Part shown: positions 41,979 to 50,875 of the stretch, in pieces
Numbering within the stretch: the stretch's first letter is position 1
Layout: every line of letters starts with the position of its first letter
Assembly: GCF_001679645.1 (NCBI RefSeq)
Contig: NZ_LRUN01000075.1
Span: forward strand, 1 to 64,000
Direction: 5' to 3'
Origin: Pseudomonas bananamidigenes
GTDB lineage: Bacteria; Pseudomonadota; Gammaproteobacteria; Pseudomonadales; Pseudomonadaceae
DNA: 64,000 nucleotides
The notes under the pieces: generated by a model
What the model saw: only the letters and a program-made list of their open reading frames with translations
What the model was told of the DNA's origin: nothing
Databases searched by the model: none
Made by a program: the position numbers and the translations under genes

Positions 41979-43400
41979 TCAAACTCCCGGCGCGAAGGCG
42001 CGAACGTCAGTCAAATGGCCGGTGATGGCCGCCGCCGCGACCATCGCCGGGCTCATCAGGTGCGTACGCGCACCGGCGCCCTGACGGCCTTCGAAATTGC
42101 GATTGGTGCTGGAGGCGCAGCGATCCCCCGGCGCGAGGACATCGTCGTTCATCGCCAGGCACATCGAGCAGCCCGATTGCCGCCATTCGAAACCGGCGTC
42201 GCGAAAGATCTGCGCCAGACCTTCGTCTTCGGCCTGATCGCGCACCTGCGTCGAGCCGGGCACGATCATCGCCCGCACATGAGCCGCGACTCGCTGGCCG
42301 CGCACCACGCGGGCAACGTCTCGCAAATCTTCGATCCGCGCATTGGTGCAGGAGCCGATGAAGGCGTGGCTGATCACCACTTCGTTCAGCGGCGTGCCGG
42401 GTTTCAGGCCCATGTAATCAAGGGCGCGTTGCAGGCCCTGGCGCAGTATCGGGTCGGGCTGACTGGCCGGGTCCGGCACTCGTCCGCCGACCGGGGCGGC
42501 CTGATCCGGGCTGGTGCCCCAGGTGACCATCGGTTCCAGAGCCGAGACATCCAGGCTGACTTCACTGTCGAACACCGCGCCATGGTCGCTGTACAGGCCT
42601 TTCCAACGCTCCACCGCCTGCTCCCAGACTTCACCTTTCGGCGCACGCGGCTTGAGTTGCAGATAGGCGAAAACCTTGTCGTCCGGGGCCATGAACGCCC
42701 CACGGGCGCCGGCCTCCACGGCCATGTTGCAGATGGTCATGCGCGCTTCGACGCTGAGGTCGCTGATCGCCGGGCCGGTGAATTCGATGGCAAAACCGGT
42801 GGCCCCCGAGGCGCCGATCTTCTCGATCAGGGCCATGATGATGTCTTTCGACGTGAGCCCCGCGCCCAGTTCCCCCTCGACCGTCACCCGCATGGTTTTC
42901 AGGCGCTTGTAGACCAGGGTTTGCGTCGCCAGCAGGTGTTCGATTTCCGAGGTGCCGATACCGAAACCAAACGCACCCAGCGCGCCGTAAGTGGTGGTGT
43001 GACTGTCGCCGGCCGCTACCACCATGCCCGGCAGAATGAAACCCTGCTCCGGCGCCACGACATGCTCGATGCCCTGGCGCTTGTCCAGCACATCGAACAG
43101 TTCGATGCCAAAGTCGCGGCAGTTTTCCTCGAAATACGACACCTGCCGCGCACCTCCGGCATCGGGCATGGCCGCGGTGCGGGTTGGCGCGGTGGGGTTC
43201 ACATGATCGACCACCGCCAGCGTGGCCGCCGGGCGCCAGACCTTGCGTCCGGTGTCGCGCAAACCGCTGAAAGCCTGCGGGCTGGTGTATTCGTTGGCGA
43301 CCTGACGGTCGATGTACAGCAGCACATGACCCTGATCGTCGAGATCGCAGACGGTGTGGCTGTCGATGTGTTTCTGGTACAGGGTTCTCGGGCTGGGCAT
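41979..43400 (-). CDS. leuC: 3-isopropylmalate dehydratase large subunit (leuC-type)
   Basis: A 473-residue aconitase-superfamily enzyme with normal LeuC length. Three cysteines for the [4Fe-4S] cluster are visible in SHAFIGSCTNAR and SGCSMCLAMN; VVAAGDSHTTTYGALGAFGFGIGTSE and RNFEGRQGAGARTHL are diagnostic. It catalyses stereospecific hydration and dehydration of isopropylmalate with LeuD. Start at the ATG at 43400 with AAAAGAG upstream. The same caution about a second, non-leucine role applies as for leuD. Confidence 0.9.
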   Translation of the reverse strand: MPSPRTLYQKHIDSHTVCDLDDQGHVLLYIDRQVANEYTSPQAFSGLRDTGRKVWRPAATLAVVDHVNPTAPTRTAAMPDAGGARQVSYFEENCRDFGIELFDVLDKRQGIEHVVAPEQGFILPGMVVAAGDSHTTTYGALGAFGFGIGTSEIEHLLATQTLVYKRLKTMRVTVEGELGAGLTSKDIIMALIEKIGASGATGFAIEFTGPAISDLSVEARMTICNMAVEAGARGAFMAPDDKVFAYLQLKPRAPKGEVWEQAVERWKGLYSDHGAVFDSEVSLDVSALEPMVTWGTSPDQAAPVGGRVPDPASQPDPILRQGLQRALDYMGLKPGTPLNEVVISHAFIGSCTNARIEDLRDVARVVRGQRVAAHVRAMIVPGSTQVRDQAEDEGLAQIFRDAGFEWRQSGCSMCLAMNDDVLAPGDRCASSTNRNFEGRQGAGARTHLMSPAMVAAAAITGHLTDVRAFAPGV

Positions 43401-43529
43401 GGCGCGGGCTCTTTTCTGTCAGTGCAAAAACAACGTACGGACAGAGTCATTGATCGCCGAAATGGCATCAAGCGCGCTTTGGTAAAGCCGTTGAACACGG
43501 ATTGTGAGTAATAAAGCGACGGCGAGGCA

Positions 43530-44597
43530 CTAAGCCGTAGCGTCGAATGCCTCGTGATACGTCACCACGCCCACCGGCCATTCACCTTCAAACGCCAACG
43601 CCTGAAAGTACTCCGCCGGAACGCCCGGCAACGCCAGACCGGCATGGGCCTTGAAGCCGAAGCGAGCGTAATAGTCCGGATCACCCAGCACTACGCAGCC
43701 AACGCCGCCGATGCGCTGCAACTGCGCCAGCGAGGCTTTCATCAGCGCCGAGCCGATGCCCTGTTGCTGGTGGGTCGGGGACACGGAGATCGGGCCCAGG
43801 CCGTACCAGCCTTGAGCACCGGAGGAGATCGTCACGGGTGAAATGGCGACATGGCCGACCACCGTATCGTTCTCCACCGCCACCAGCGAAACGCTGAGCT
43901 GGCCGGCGCGGCGCAAGGCGTCGACGATGAATTGTTCGGTGTGGCTGGAGTGTGCTTCGTGCTGGAAAGCGGCTTCGGTGATTCGGGCGATGGCGTCGAT
44001 GTCTTCGAGGCGTTCGTTGCGGATTGTGATGTTTGTTTTCATGCGTTCTCGGGTGTCACGGTCGATCAGGGTCCGAAGGGTTTCGAACAACGGATCGGCA
44101 CTGGTGTATTGCTTGCCGTAGGCCAGGTTGAAGCCATAGTCGAAGTCTGGCGGATTCCTGCCTTGCGTGTGTTGTAAAAGTGTTTCCAGCTTGTCCAGCG
44201 CCTTTACCGCTCTGGCTTCGGCAGAACCGGCGTTTTCATAGTCGTCCCAGAGCGCGAGGATCTCGTTTTTCAGCGCGTCGTCCAGAGCGCGGGTGAGCAG
44301 CAGCAAGTCGTTGCGTTCCTGTTCGCCCTTGTCGGGCAAACCGGCTTGATCGACCGCCGGAATGTCACCGTTGATGGCCTCGCCGAGGTCATGGATGACG
44401 CACATCTTCAGGACTTTCAGCACATCGAGCCCGGCCAGATCGTCGGCGAACACGATGGCCATCAGGCACAGGCGCCAGCTGTGTTCGGCGGTGCTTTCAC
44501 TGCGCCCGGAGGAGGTGTGAGCGCTTCTGAGGACGTCCTTGAGCCGTTCCGCTTCGCGCAGAAAGTCGAGGCGTCCCTTGATTTTTTCAAGGTTCAT
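43530..44597 (-). CDS. HD-domain phosphohydrolase fused to GNAT acetyltransferase
   Basis: A 355-residue two-domain protein. Residues 1-180 are an HD-type domain like YfbR/5'-deoxynucleotidase: His39 (AEHSWRL), His69-Asp70 (VIHDLGEA) and a later Asp in VKALDKLETLL. Residues 186-355 form a GNAT domain (ITIRNERLEDIDAIARITEAAF, LGPISVSPTHQQQGIGSALM, VVLGDPDYYARFGF) of the YhbS type. Each half is about the length of a stand-alone protein and the second begins at an in-frame Met186 (44042), so the gene looks like a direct fusion with the first stop lost. Substrates of neither half are known. Confidence 0.88.
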   Translation of the reverse strand: MNLEKIKGRLDFLREAERLKDVLRSAHTSSGRSESTAEHSWRLCLMAIVFADDLAGLDVLKVLKMCVIHDLGEAINGDIPAVDQAGLPDKGEQERNDLLLLTRALDDALKNEILALWDDYENAGSAEARAVKALDKLETLLQHTQGRNPPDFDYGFNLAYGKQYTSADPLFETLRTLIDRDTRERMKTNITIRNERLEDIDAIARITEAAFQHEAHSSHTEQFIVDALRRAGQLSVSLVAVENDTVVGHVAISPVTISSGAQGWYGLGPISVSPTHQQQGIGSALMKASLAQLQRIGGVGCVVLGDPDYYARFGFKAHAGLALPGVPAEYFQALAFEGEWPVGVVTYHEAFDATA

Positions 44598-44682
44598 GCA
44601 GGGACCGGGATTGAGAGGGCAGGATCCAAAGCCTAGGCCCGGTCTTGATCATCGTCCACGCATAAAATATGCGGCGGGTGGC

Positions 44683-45240
44683 TCAGAGGGTTTCCACCAG
44701 CCGTGCGGCGGTGCCGTCCGACAGGGTGATCCGCGTCCAGCGACACAGGCTCTCGCGGATGGGGACGACGGTTGAGTCGTTGTGGCCGGTGACGAATTCC
44801 AGTGCCGGTGGCGCCTGGACTTCCCGCCAGCCGTTGTCATCCAGCAAGGACTCCCTGTGCTGGATTTCTGCCGTCGCAAAGCACCACAACGATTGCCCCA
44901 GCAGCTCGCTCAGCGGCCTGCTGAACTGCGCGGCGCGGGCCGGGGAGCAGGCCAGCAGGCGATGGGTCAGGTCGCAGACAAGGTGAACCGGGCGCGCACT
45001 GTCCGTCACCAGTCGGGCGAGCGCCTGATCGGCGGCGCTGTCGAGTCGTGCCGCGAGCAACCGTTCAAGATGAAAATGGGCGTCCGGATCCATCGCCTGC
45101 ACACCGCTTTCCCAGCGGGAAATCGTCGACTGGGTGACCTTGAACAGCTCGGCGGCATGGCTCTGCTTGACGCGGTGCAGCACCCGCCAGCGGCGCAGGG
45201 CGAGGCCGGGGAGACTGGGCTTGAGCAAGGTGTCGGGCAT
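44683..45240 (-). CDS. XRE-family helix-turn-helix protein
   Basis: A 185-residue protein with an N-terminal HTH (LALRRWRVLHRVKQSHAAELFKVTQSTISRWESG, residues 13-50) and a C-terminal domain of unknown type that contains HRLLACSPARAAQFSRPLSELLGQSLWC. That part has PAS-like hints that could bind a ligand. The start at 45240 is the first ATG; a TTG five codons earlier is the alternative, and neither has a strong ribosome-binding site. It is on the same strand as, and downstream of, a RidA protein gene (78-bp gap) and may control it. Confidence 0.82.
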   Translation of the reverse strand: MPDTLLKPSLPGLALRRWRVLHRVKQSHAAELFKVTQSTISRWESGVQAMDPDAHFHLERLLAARLDSAADQALARLVTDSARPVHLVCDLTHRLLACSPARAAQFSRPLSELLGQSLWCFATAEIQHRESLLDDNGWREVQAPPALEFVTGHNDSTVVPIRESLCRWTRITLSDGTAARLVETL

Positions 45241-45318
45241 GGCGATGGATCGCAAAGGGAATGCGGGCCGACAGTCTGAAGACTGCCGGCCCGTGCTGCA
45301 AATCGGCGCGATATCAGG

Positions 45319-45723
45319 TCATTCCGGCAGCCTGGCGATCACCTTGATCTCGAACTGAAAGCCATACAGCCACGTCACGCCGACCGCGGTAATGGTCGGA
45401 TGCGGCGCTTCACCCCAGAACTCCGGCACCACTTCCCAGATGGTTTCGAACGTGGATTGCGGATCGACCATGAACACCGTCACGTCCACCACGTCATCGA
45501 AACTGCCCCCGGCTGCGCCGAGAATCGCATTCAGATTGGTAAACGCCAGTCGCACCTGTTGCTTCAGATCCGGCTCGGGCGAGCCATCCTCCAGGCTGCC
45601 GACCTGCCCGGAAACGAACAGGAAACCGTTGGAACGCACCGCTGGCGAATAGCGATTGCGCTCGTAGAGGGCATGGCGTCCGGGCGGGAAAACCACGTCG
45701 CGTTTTGGCTGGGCATGGGTCAT
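45319..45723 (-). CDS. RidA/YjgF-family protein
   Basis: A 134-residue RidA-type protein: FVSGQVGSLEDGSP, QVRLAFTNLNAILGAAGGSFDDVVDVTVFMVDP and HPTITAVGVTWLYGFQFEIKVIA are family blocks. The arginine needed for enamine/imine deamination (usually R105 in a C-terminal RxxV/A) is not obvious here: the strand reads TITAVGV. That may place it in a non-deaminase Rid subgroup. GGAGACACCC lies upstream of the ATG. It is divergent from the LysR gene at 45858. Confidence 0.88.
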   Translation of the reverse strand: MTHAQPKRDVVFPPGRHALYERNRYSPAVRSNGFLFVSGQVGSLEDGSPEPDLKQQVRLAFTNLNAILGAAGGSFDDVVDVTVFMVDPQSTFETIWEVVPEFWGEAPHPTITAVGVTWLYGFQFEIKVIARLPE

Positions 45724-45857
45724 GGGGTGTCTCCTTTAATGGGTTGAGAACCTGCGATGGAGAAACTCTAGGGGCTTGCATCGGCGCGATAAACGCGCAA
45801 CCTTGGCGCTCACTGTTTGTAAATCCCAAACAATCGAGCTGCCATTAGAGGTGGGTA

Positions 45858-46799
45858 ATGGACCGTTTTGACGCGATGCAGGCTTTTGCCCGAGTGGTGG
45901 AGGCGGGCAGTTTCACCAAAGCCGCCGAGACGCTGCACATGAGCAAGACCACCGTGACCCAGCTCGTCCAGCAACTGGAGGCGCGGTTGAGAGTGAAATT
46001 GCTCAACCGCACCACACGCAAGGTCAACGTCACGGAGGACGGCGCGGCCTACTATGAGCGAGTGATCAAATTGCTGGCGGACATGGACGACGCCGAAACC
46101 AGCCTTCCCGGCACGGCGGCCCAGCCCAAGGGGCGCTTGCGGGTCGATGTGCCGAGCCCTTTGGCCAATCTGATTCTGGTGCCGGCGCTGCCCGAATTTT
46201 ATGAGCGCTATCCGCAAATCCAGATCGACATGGGCGTCAGCGACCGGATCGTCGACATCATCGATGAAAACGTCGACTGTGTGGTGCGCGGCGGTGAGTT
46301 GCGGGATCAGTCGCTGATGGCCCGCAAGGTCGCCGATCTGCAACTGGGCGTGTATGCCGCGCCGAGTTACCTGGCCCGGGCCGGCACGCCCAAGCATCCT
46401 CGTGAACTGGAAGACTCTCATCACCGGGTGGTCGGGTTTCTCTGGGCGCGTACCGGCAAACCCGTGCCTTACGCTTTGCACAACGAACTCGAAGATCTGC
46501 AGATCAAGGGTCGCCATGTGCTCGCGGTCGATGACGGCAATGCCTATCTGGCGGCGGGCCTCGCGGGGCTGGGCGTGTTGTGGTTGCCCAGGTACATGTC
46601 CAAGGCACACGAAGCGAGCGGTGATCTGCTGCCACTGTTCGAAGGCTGGCGCCTCGATCCGATGCCGCTCTACGTGGCGTACCCGCCCAACCGTCACATC
46701 AGCCGCAAACTGCGGGTGTTCATCGACTGGATCGCCGAGGTGATGGCCCGCCACGCACCGGTCATGGATCGCCCAGGTTCGCCAGCAACCACTCGGTGA
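45858..46799 (+). CDS. LysR-family transcriptional regulator
   Basis: A 313-residue LTTR (MDRFDAMQAFARVVEAGSFTKAAETLHMSKTTVTQLVQQLE; wing LLNRTTRKVNVTEDG), effector domain from about residue 95. It is divergent from the RidA gene at 45723 across 134 bp and is the likely regulator of it. An AGAGG sits about 10 bases before the ATG. Its 3' end overlaps the 3' end of the convergent LysR gene by 38 bases. Confidence 0.91.
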   Translation: MDRFDAMQAFARVVEAGSFTKAAETLHMSKTTVTQLVQQLEARLRVKLLNRTTRKVNVTEDGAAYYERVIKLLADMDDAETSLPGTAAQPKGRLRVDVPSPLANLILVPALPEFYERYPQIQIDMGVSDRIVDIIDENVDCVVRGGELRDQSLMARKVADLQLGVYAAPSYLARAGTPKHPRELEDSHHRVVGFLWARTGKPVPYALHNELEDLQIKGRHVLAVDDGNAYLAAGLAGLGVLWLPRYMSKAHEASGDLLPLFEGWRLDPMPLYVAYPPNRHISRKLRVFIDWIAEVMARHAPVMDRPGSPATTR

Positions 46800-47622
46800 A
46801 ACTTCGCGCCATGGGGTCGTGTTCACTGTCGCGGTGGGTCAACAGGGCCCAGTTCGGGCCGCGAATGGTCTGCTCAACCAGTGGCTGCAACAATCCGTTT
46901 TCCCGTGCCTGACGGCTGAGCAACTGGCTGACCAGCGCAATCCCGAGACCTGAGCAAGCCGCGTCCAGCAACAGGCCCGGGTCGGAGAAGTTCAGCCCCT
47001 GTTCCTGCTGCCCGATATCGATACCGGCCTCTACCGCCCAATGGCTCCAGTCCATCTCCCGCTCGCCGTGCAGGGTGGTGCGCTCAGCCGGCGGCACCGT
47101 CAGCAGGCTCGGGTGGCACGCAGGGTAGAGCCGGTCGGCGTGCAGCACTTTGAAACTGCATTCGGCCTGGGAGCTGATGTCGTCGCGCACCGCCAGATCG
47201 ATGGTCTGGGTCGCCATGTCCGGCACTTCATCGGTGCTGAAAATCCACAGGTCCACCTTCGGGTGCTGACGGCGGAAGACTCCCAGCCGTGGCAGCAACC
47301 AGTGCCGGGCAAACGCCGGTGTGGTGTTGAGCACCAGCTGATTGGGCTTCTGGTATTGCCCCAGTCGCCGGATGCCCACCGACAGTTGCTGCAACATCGC
47401 CTGAGTCGTGGAGAGCAGATCGTGGCCGGCGTCGGTCAGCGCGACGCTGCGCCCGCTGCGGAAAAACAGCGGCTGTTCCAGATACGCCTCAAGGCTGCGG
47501 ATCTGCTGGCTGATGGCCGACTGCGTCAGGCTCAGTTCCTCGGCGGCCTTGTGGAAGCTGCCCAATCTGGCGGCCGCTTCGAAGCCGCGCAACGAGCTGA
47601 GGGGTGGCCAGTGTTTCAGCAT
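46762..47622 (-). CDS. LysR-family regulator (GcvA-like), probable regulator of the agmatine operon
   Basis: A 286-residue LTTR of the GcvA-like branch: SSLRGFEAAARLGSFHKAAEELSLTQSAISQQIRSLEAYLEQPLFFRSGR at the N terminus, effector domain following. It is divergent from the agmatine deiminase gene (47760) across 137 bp, so control of that operon by agmatine or a polyamine is the natural inference. Its last 38 bases overlap the end of the convergent LysR gene. Confidence 0.9.
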   Translation of the reverse strand: MLKHWPPLSSLRGFEAAARLGSFHKAAEELSLTQSAISQQIRSLEAYLEQPLFFRSGRSVALTDAGHDLLSTTQAMLQQLSVGIRRLGQYQKPNQLVLNTTPAFARHWLLPRLGVFRRQHPKVDLWIFSTDEVPDMATQTIDLAVRDDISSQAECSFKVLHADRLYPACHPSLLTVPPAERTTLHGEREMDWSHWAVEAGIDIGQQEQGLNFSDPGLLLDAACSGLGIALVSQLLSRQARENGLLQPLVEQTIRGPNWALLTHRDSEHDPMARSFTEWLLANLGDP

Positions 47623-47759
47623 GATCGATAAGTTCCTCTAATCAGTTTTCCGCTAAATCCATCGTTTGTTTGCCCTTCAGGCCGCCATTAGCATGCACGT
47701 CAACGCCGCCAAGGCTGTTTCCATTGAACACAATGGCTTAACTCAAAGGGCTTTTTACC

Positions 47760-48812
47760 ATGCAGCAGAACAAAAACAACAACAGCGGTTGGATGATGCC
47801 GGCAGAGTGGGTAACGCACGCCGCGACCTGGATGGTCTGGCCCCACAACAAGGCCCTGTGGGAGTCGGGCTGGCGCGTGACCCTGCCGTTGGTGCAGGAA
47901 GATTTCGCCCGCGTCGCCAATGCCATCGCCCGGTTCGAACCGGTGAAAATGGTCGTCGATCCGTCGGCCATCGCCAGTGCCAAAGCCTTGTGCGGACCGA
48001 ACATCGAACTGATTCCGCTGGCCGTCAACGACAGCTGGTGCCGCGACTCCGGCCCGAGTTTCGTCGTTCATCCAGAGCAAGGTCTGGCCGGGGTGAGCTG
48101 GCGCTTCAACGCCTGGGGCGGCAAGTCGGCGCATGATCTGGACGAAAGCCTGGCCCGCCGCGTGCTCAATCACCTGGGCGGCGAGTGCTTCGGTACGGCG
48201 CTGAGCAACGAAGGGGGCGCGATCCATGTGGACGGCGAGGGCACGCTCATCACCACCGAATCGGTGTTGCTCAACCCTAACCGTAACCCCGGCGTAAGCA
48301 AGGCCGAGATGGAAGAGATCTTCAGCCGTCTGCTCGGCGTGAAGAAAACCATCTGGTTGCCGGGCGATCCGGATTACGTCACCGGCGACATGACTGACGG
48401 CCACGTCGATGGCGTCTGCGCTTTCGCCCGTCCCGGCGTGTTGTTGGTGGATGCCACTCACGATCGCAGCTCGGTGTACGCCGAAGTCGTGCGGGAAAAC
48501 CGTCGCGCACTGGAACTGGCCACCGACGCCCGGGGCCGCCAATTCGAGCTGATCGAGCTGTATGAAGCCACCGATGCGGTGGACACCGAAGCCGAAGTGT
48601 TCTGCGCCTCGTACACCAATTTCTACATCGCCAACGGCGCGATCATCATGCCCGCCTACGGCATTGAAGCCGACCATATCGCGGCGCAAACCTTGGCGAA
48701 GGCATTCCCGGGCCGCGAAGTGGTGCCGGTGCAGATCAATCACTTGGCCCATGGTGGCGGCGGTGTGCACTGCATCACCCAGCAGCAGCCGGCTTGGCCT
48801 CTGGAGGGTTGA
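47760..48812 (+). CDS. aguA: Agmatine deiminase (cytoplasmic)
   Basis: A 350-residue peptidylarginine-deiminase-like enzyme, slightly shorter than typical AguA (about 365). Key regions: EWVTHAATWMVWPHN, NDSWCRDSGPSFVV (catalytic Asp), NEGGAIHVDGEGT, DGHVDGVCAF (His) and Cys338 in GGGGVHCITQQQPA. It hydrolyses agmatine to N-carbamoylputrescine and ammonia. It lies 3 bp before aguB, so the two are tightly coupled. The start at 47760 is the second of several ways to begin; MQQNKNNNSG is a natural N terminus. Confidence 0.92.
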   Translation: MQQNKNNNSGWMMPAEWVTHAATWMVWPHNKALWESGWRVTLPLVQEDFARVANAIARFEPVKMVVDPSAIASAKALCGPNIELIPLAVNDSWCRDSGPSFVVHPEQGLAGVSWRFNAWGGKSAHDLDESLARRVLNHLGGECFGTALSNEGGAIHVDGEGTLITTESVLLNPNRNPGVSKAEMEEIFSRLLGVKKTIWLPGDPDYVTGDMTDGHVDGVCAFARPGVLLVDATHDRSSVYAEVVRENRRALELATDARGRQFELIELYEATDAVDTEAEVFCASYTNFYIANGAIIMPAYGIEADHIAAQTLAKAFPGREVVPVQINHLAHGGGGVHCITQQQPAWPLEG

Positions 48813-48815
48813 TCG

Positions 48816-49724
48816 ATGACGATGCTCAAAGTCGCCACCACCCAGATGCCGTGCACCTGGGATTTGAAAAGCAACCTCGACCGCGCCGAGCAACTGGTGC
48901 GTGAAGCGGCGGCGCAGGGTGCGCAAGTGATCCTGTTGCAGGAGCTGTTTGCCACGCCGTATTTCTGCATCGAGCAAAGCCACCACCACATGGCGCTGGC
49001 CGAGGAGTATCGCGACAGTCGGGTGCTGTCGCGCTTCGCTGCGCTGGCCCGGGAGCTCGGCGTGGTGCTGCCGCTGAGCTGGTACGAGAAGGCCGGCAAC
49101 GCCTACTTCAATTCCCTGAGCGTGGCCGATGCCGACGGGCGCCTGTTGGGGGTGTACCGCAAGACCCACATCCCCAACGCCATCGGCTATCAGGAGAAGG
49201 AGTATTTCAGCCCCGGCGACACCGGCTTCAAAGTCTGGGACACCGCGTTCGGTCGCCTCGGCGTGGGCATTTGCTGGGATCAGTGGTTTCCGGAAACCGC
49301 CCGCAGCCTGGCCTTGATGGGCGCCGAGGTGCTGCTGTTCCCGACGGCCATCGGCTCGGAACCGGGCTGTGCCGACCTGGATTCGCGGGACCACTGGCAG
49401 ATGACCATGCGTGGCCACGCCGCTGCCAACCTGCTGCCGGTGGTCGCCTCCAACCGAGTTGGCCGTGAAGTGGCCGGCAGCGATGCGACGCTGCAGATGA
49501 ATTTCTACGGCTCGTCGTTCATCTGCAACCACAAGGGAAAAATGCTCGTCGAAGCCGACCGCGCCAGCACCGGCGTGCTGGTGCAGAGCCTGGATCTGGC
49601 AGCCATGTGCGAGGAGCGCCTGAGCTGGGGCATCTACCGCGACCGTCGCCCGGAAATGTATGGCGCGTTGTTGAGTCAGGACGGCCGTCACCTTCACGCC
49701 CGCTGGAATCCTCAAGGAGTCTGA
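48816..49724 (+). CDS. aguB: N-carbamoylputrescine amidase
   Basis: A 302-residue nitrilase-superfamily enzyme with the Glu-Lys-Cys triad: Glu43 (LLQELFATPYF), Lys116 (VYRKTHIPN) and Cys153 (GVGICWDQWFPE). The EKEYFSPGDTGFKVW segment is typical of AguB. It releases putrescine, CO2 and ammonia from N-carbamoylputrescine. It is sandwiched between aguA and a polyamine-binding protein gene, with 1-3-bp gaps. Confidence 0.93.
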   Translation: MTMLKVATTQMPCTWDLKSNLDRAEQLVREAAAQGAQVILLQELFATPYFCIEQSHHHMALAEEYRDSRVLSRFAALARELGVVLPLSWYEKAGNAYFNSLSVADADGRLLGVYRKTHIPNAIGYQEKEYFSPGDTGFKVWDTAFGRLGVGICWDQWFPETARSLALMGAEVLLFPTAIGSEPGCADLDSRDHWQMTMRGHAAANLLPVVASNRVGREVAGSDATLQMNFYGSSFICNHKGKMLVEADRASTGVLVQSLDLAAMCEERLSWGIYRDRRPEMYGALLSQDGRHLHARWNPQGV

Positions 49725-49725
49725 T

Positions 49726-50829
49726 ATGCACACTTCACGCAAGTGGTTGCTGGGTGTTCTGGGTCTGGCGCTGGCCGGTTTGATGCCGGTCGTGCACGCC
49801 GAAGACAAGACGCTGCGGCTATACAATTGGGCGGACTATTTCGCCGAAGACACCTTGAGCAAGTTCACCGCCGAAACCGGAATCAAGGTGATCTACGACG
49901 TGATGGACGGCAGCGAAACCCTGGAGGCCAAGATGCTCTCCGGCGGCAGCGGCTACGACCTGATCTTCCCCGGCGACACCGTGGCCGAACGGCTGATGCG
50001 CGCCGGCAGCCTGTTGCCGCTGGATCCGTCGAAGGTCACGGCGATGAACGACATCGAGCCGGGCCTGCAAAAGCTGCGCAGCCATTACGAGCACTCGAGC
50101 AAGGCCACGGTGCCCTACACCTGGGGCACCATCGGCCTGACCTACAACGCCGGGCAGATCAAGCAACGCATGGCCGATGCGCCGGTCAACAGCCTCGACA
50201 TGCTGTTCAAGCCGGAACTGGCCGCGAAGTTCGCCGATTGCGGGATTTCAATGATCGACTCGCCGGACGAAGTGCTGGCGGTGGTGCTCAATTACCTGGG
50301 CCGCGACCCGCGTAGCGCCAAGCCTGCTGATCTGGCGGCGGCCAGTGATCTGCTGATGAAGCTGCGGCCGTACATCCGCAAGTTCCAGTCGCAACCGGTG
50401 ACCGACCTGGTCAACGGTAACCTGTGCCTGTCCCTCGGCTACAGCGGCGACATGACCCAGGCCCAGCGCACCTCGGACAGCGCCGGCAAGCAGACCCGCT
50501 TCCAGTACCGCGTGCCCCGTGAAGGCACCACGGTGTGGATGGACACCATGGCCATTCCGGTGGATGCCAAACACCCGGAATACGCCTACGAATTCATCAA
50601 CTTCGTGATGCGCCCGGAGAATATGGCTGCGATCAGCAATTTCACCGGTTACCCGACCTCCAACGCCAAGGCCCGGCCAAACGTGGATGAGGCCATGCGC
50701 AACAACCCGGACATCTACCTCGACGAGGCGACCTATGCTCGTCTGATACCGGGCAAGGACATTCCCCAGGCCGACATGCGTGCCCGCATGCGCACCTGGA
50801 CCAAGTTCAAGACCGCCACTGCAAAGTGA
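49726..50829 (+). CDS. Periplasmic putrescine/polyamine-binding protein (PotF/SpuD-like)
   Basis: A 367-residue type II periplasmic binding protein with signal peptide (LLGVLGLALAGLMPVVHA). Mature start KTLRLYNWADYFAEDTLSKFTAETGIKV is characteristic of PotF/SpuD; VPYTWGTIGLTYN and GYSGDMTQAQRTS are ligand-site regions. No permease or ATPase gene follows, so it must share membrane components encoded elsewhere, or serve as a sensor. It begins 1 bp after aguB, and supplies agmatine or putrescine-related ligands. Confidence 0.92.
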   Translation: MHTSRKWLLGVLGLALAGLMPVVHAEDKTLRLYNWADYFAEDTLSKFTAETGIKVIYDVMDGSETLEAKMLSGGSGYDLIFPGDTVAERLMRAGSLLPLDPSKVTAMNDIEPGLQKLRSHYEHSSKATVPYTWGTIGLTYNAGQIKQRMADAPVNSLDMLFKPELAAKFADCGISMIDSPDEVLAVVLNYLGRDPRSAKPADLAAASDLLMKLRPYIRKFQSQPVTDLVNGNLCLSLGYSGDMTQAQRTSDSAGKQTRFQYRVPREGTTVWMDTMAIPVDAKHPEYAYEFINFVMRPENMAAISNFTGYPTSNAKARPNVDEAMRNNPDIYLDEATYARLIPGKDIPQADMRARMRTWTKFKTATAK

Positions 50830-50875
50830 TTTTTCCGGGCCGTTTCGGCGGCCCATTCCAAACAGGAACGTACAC

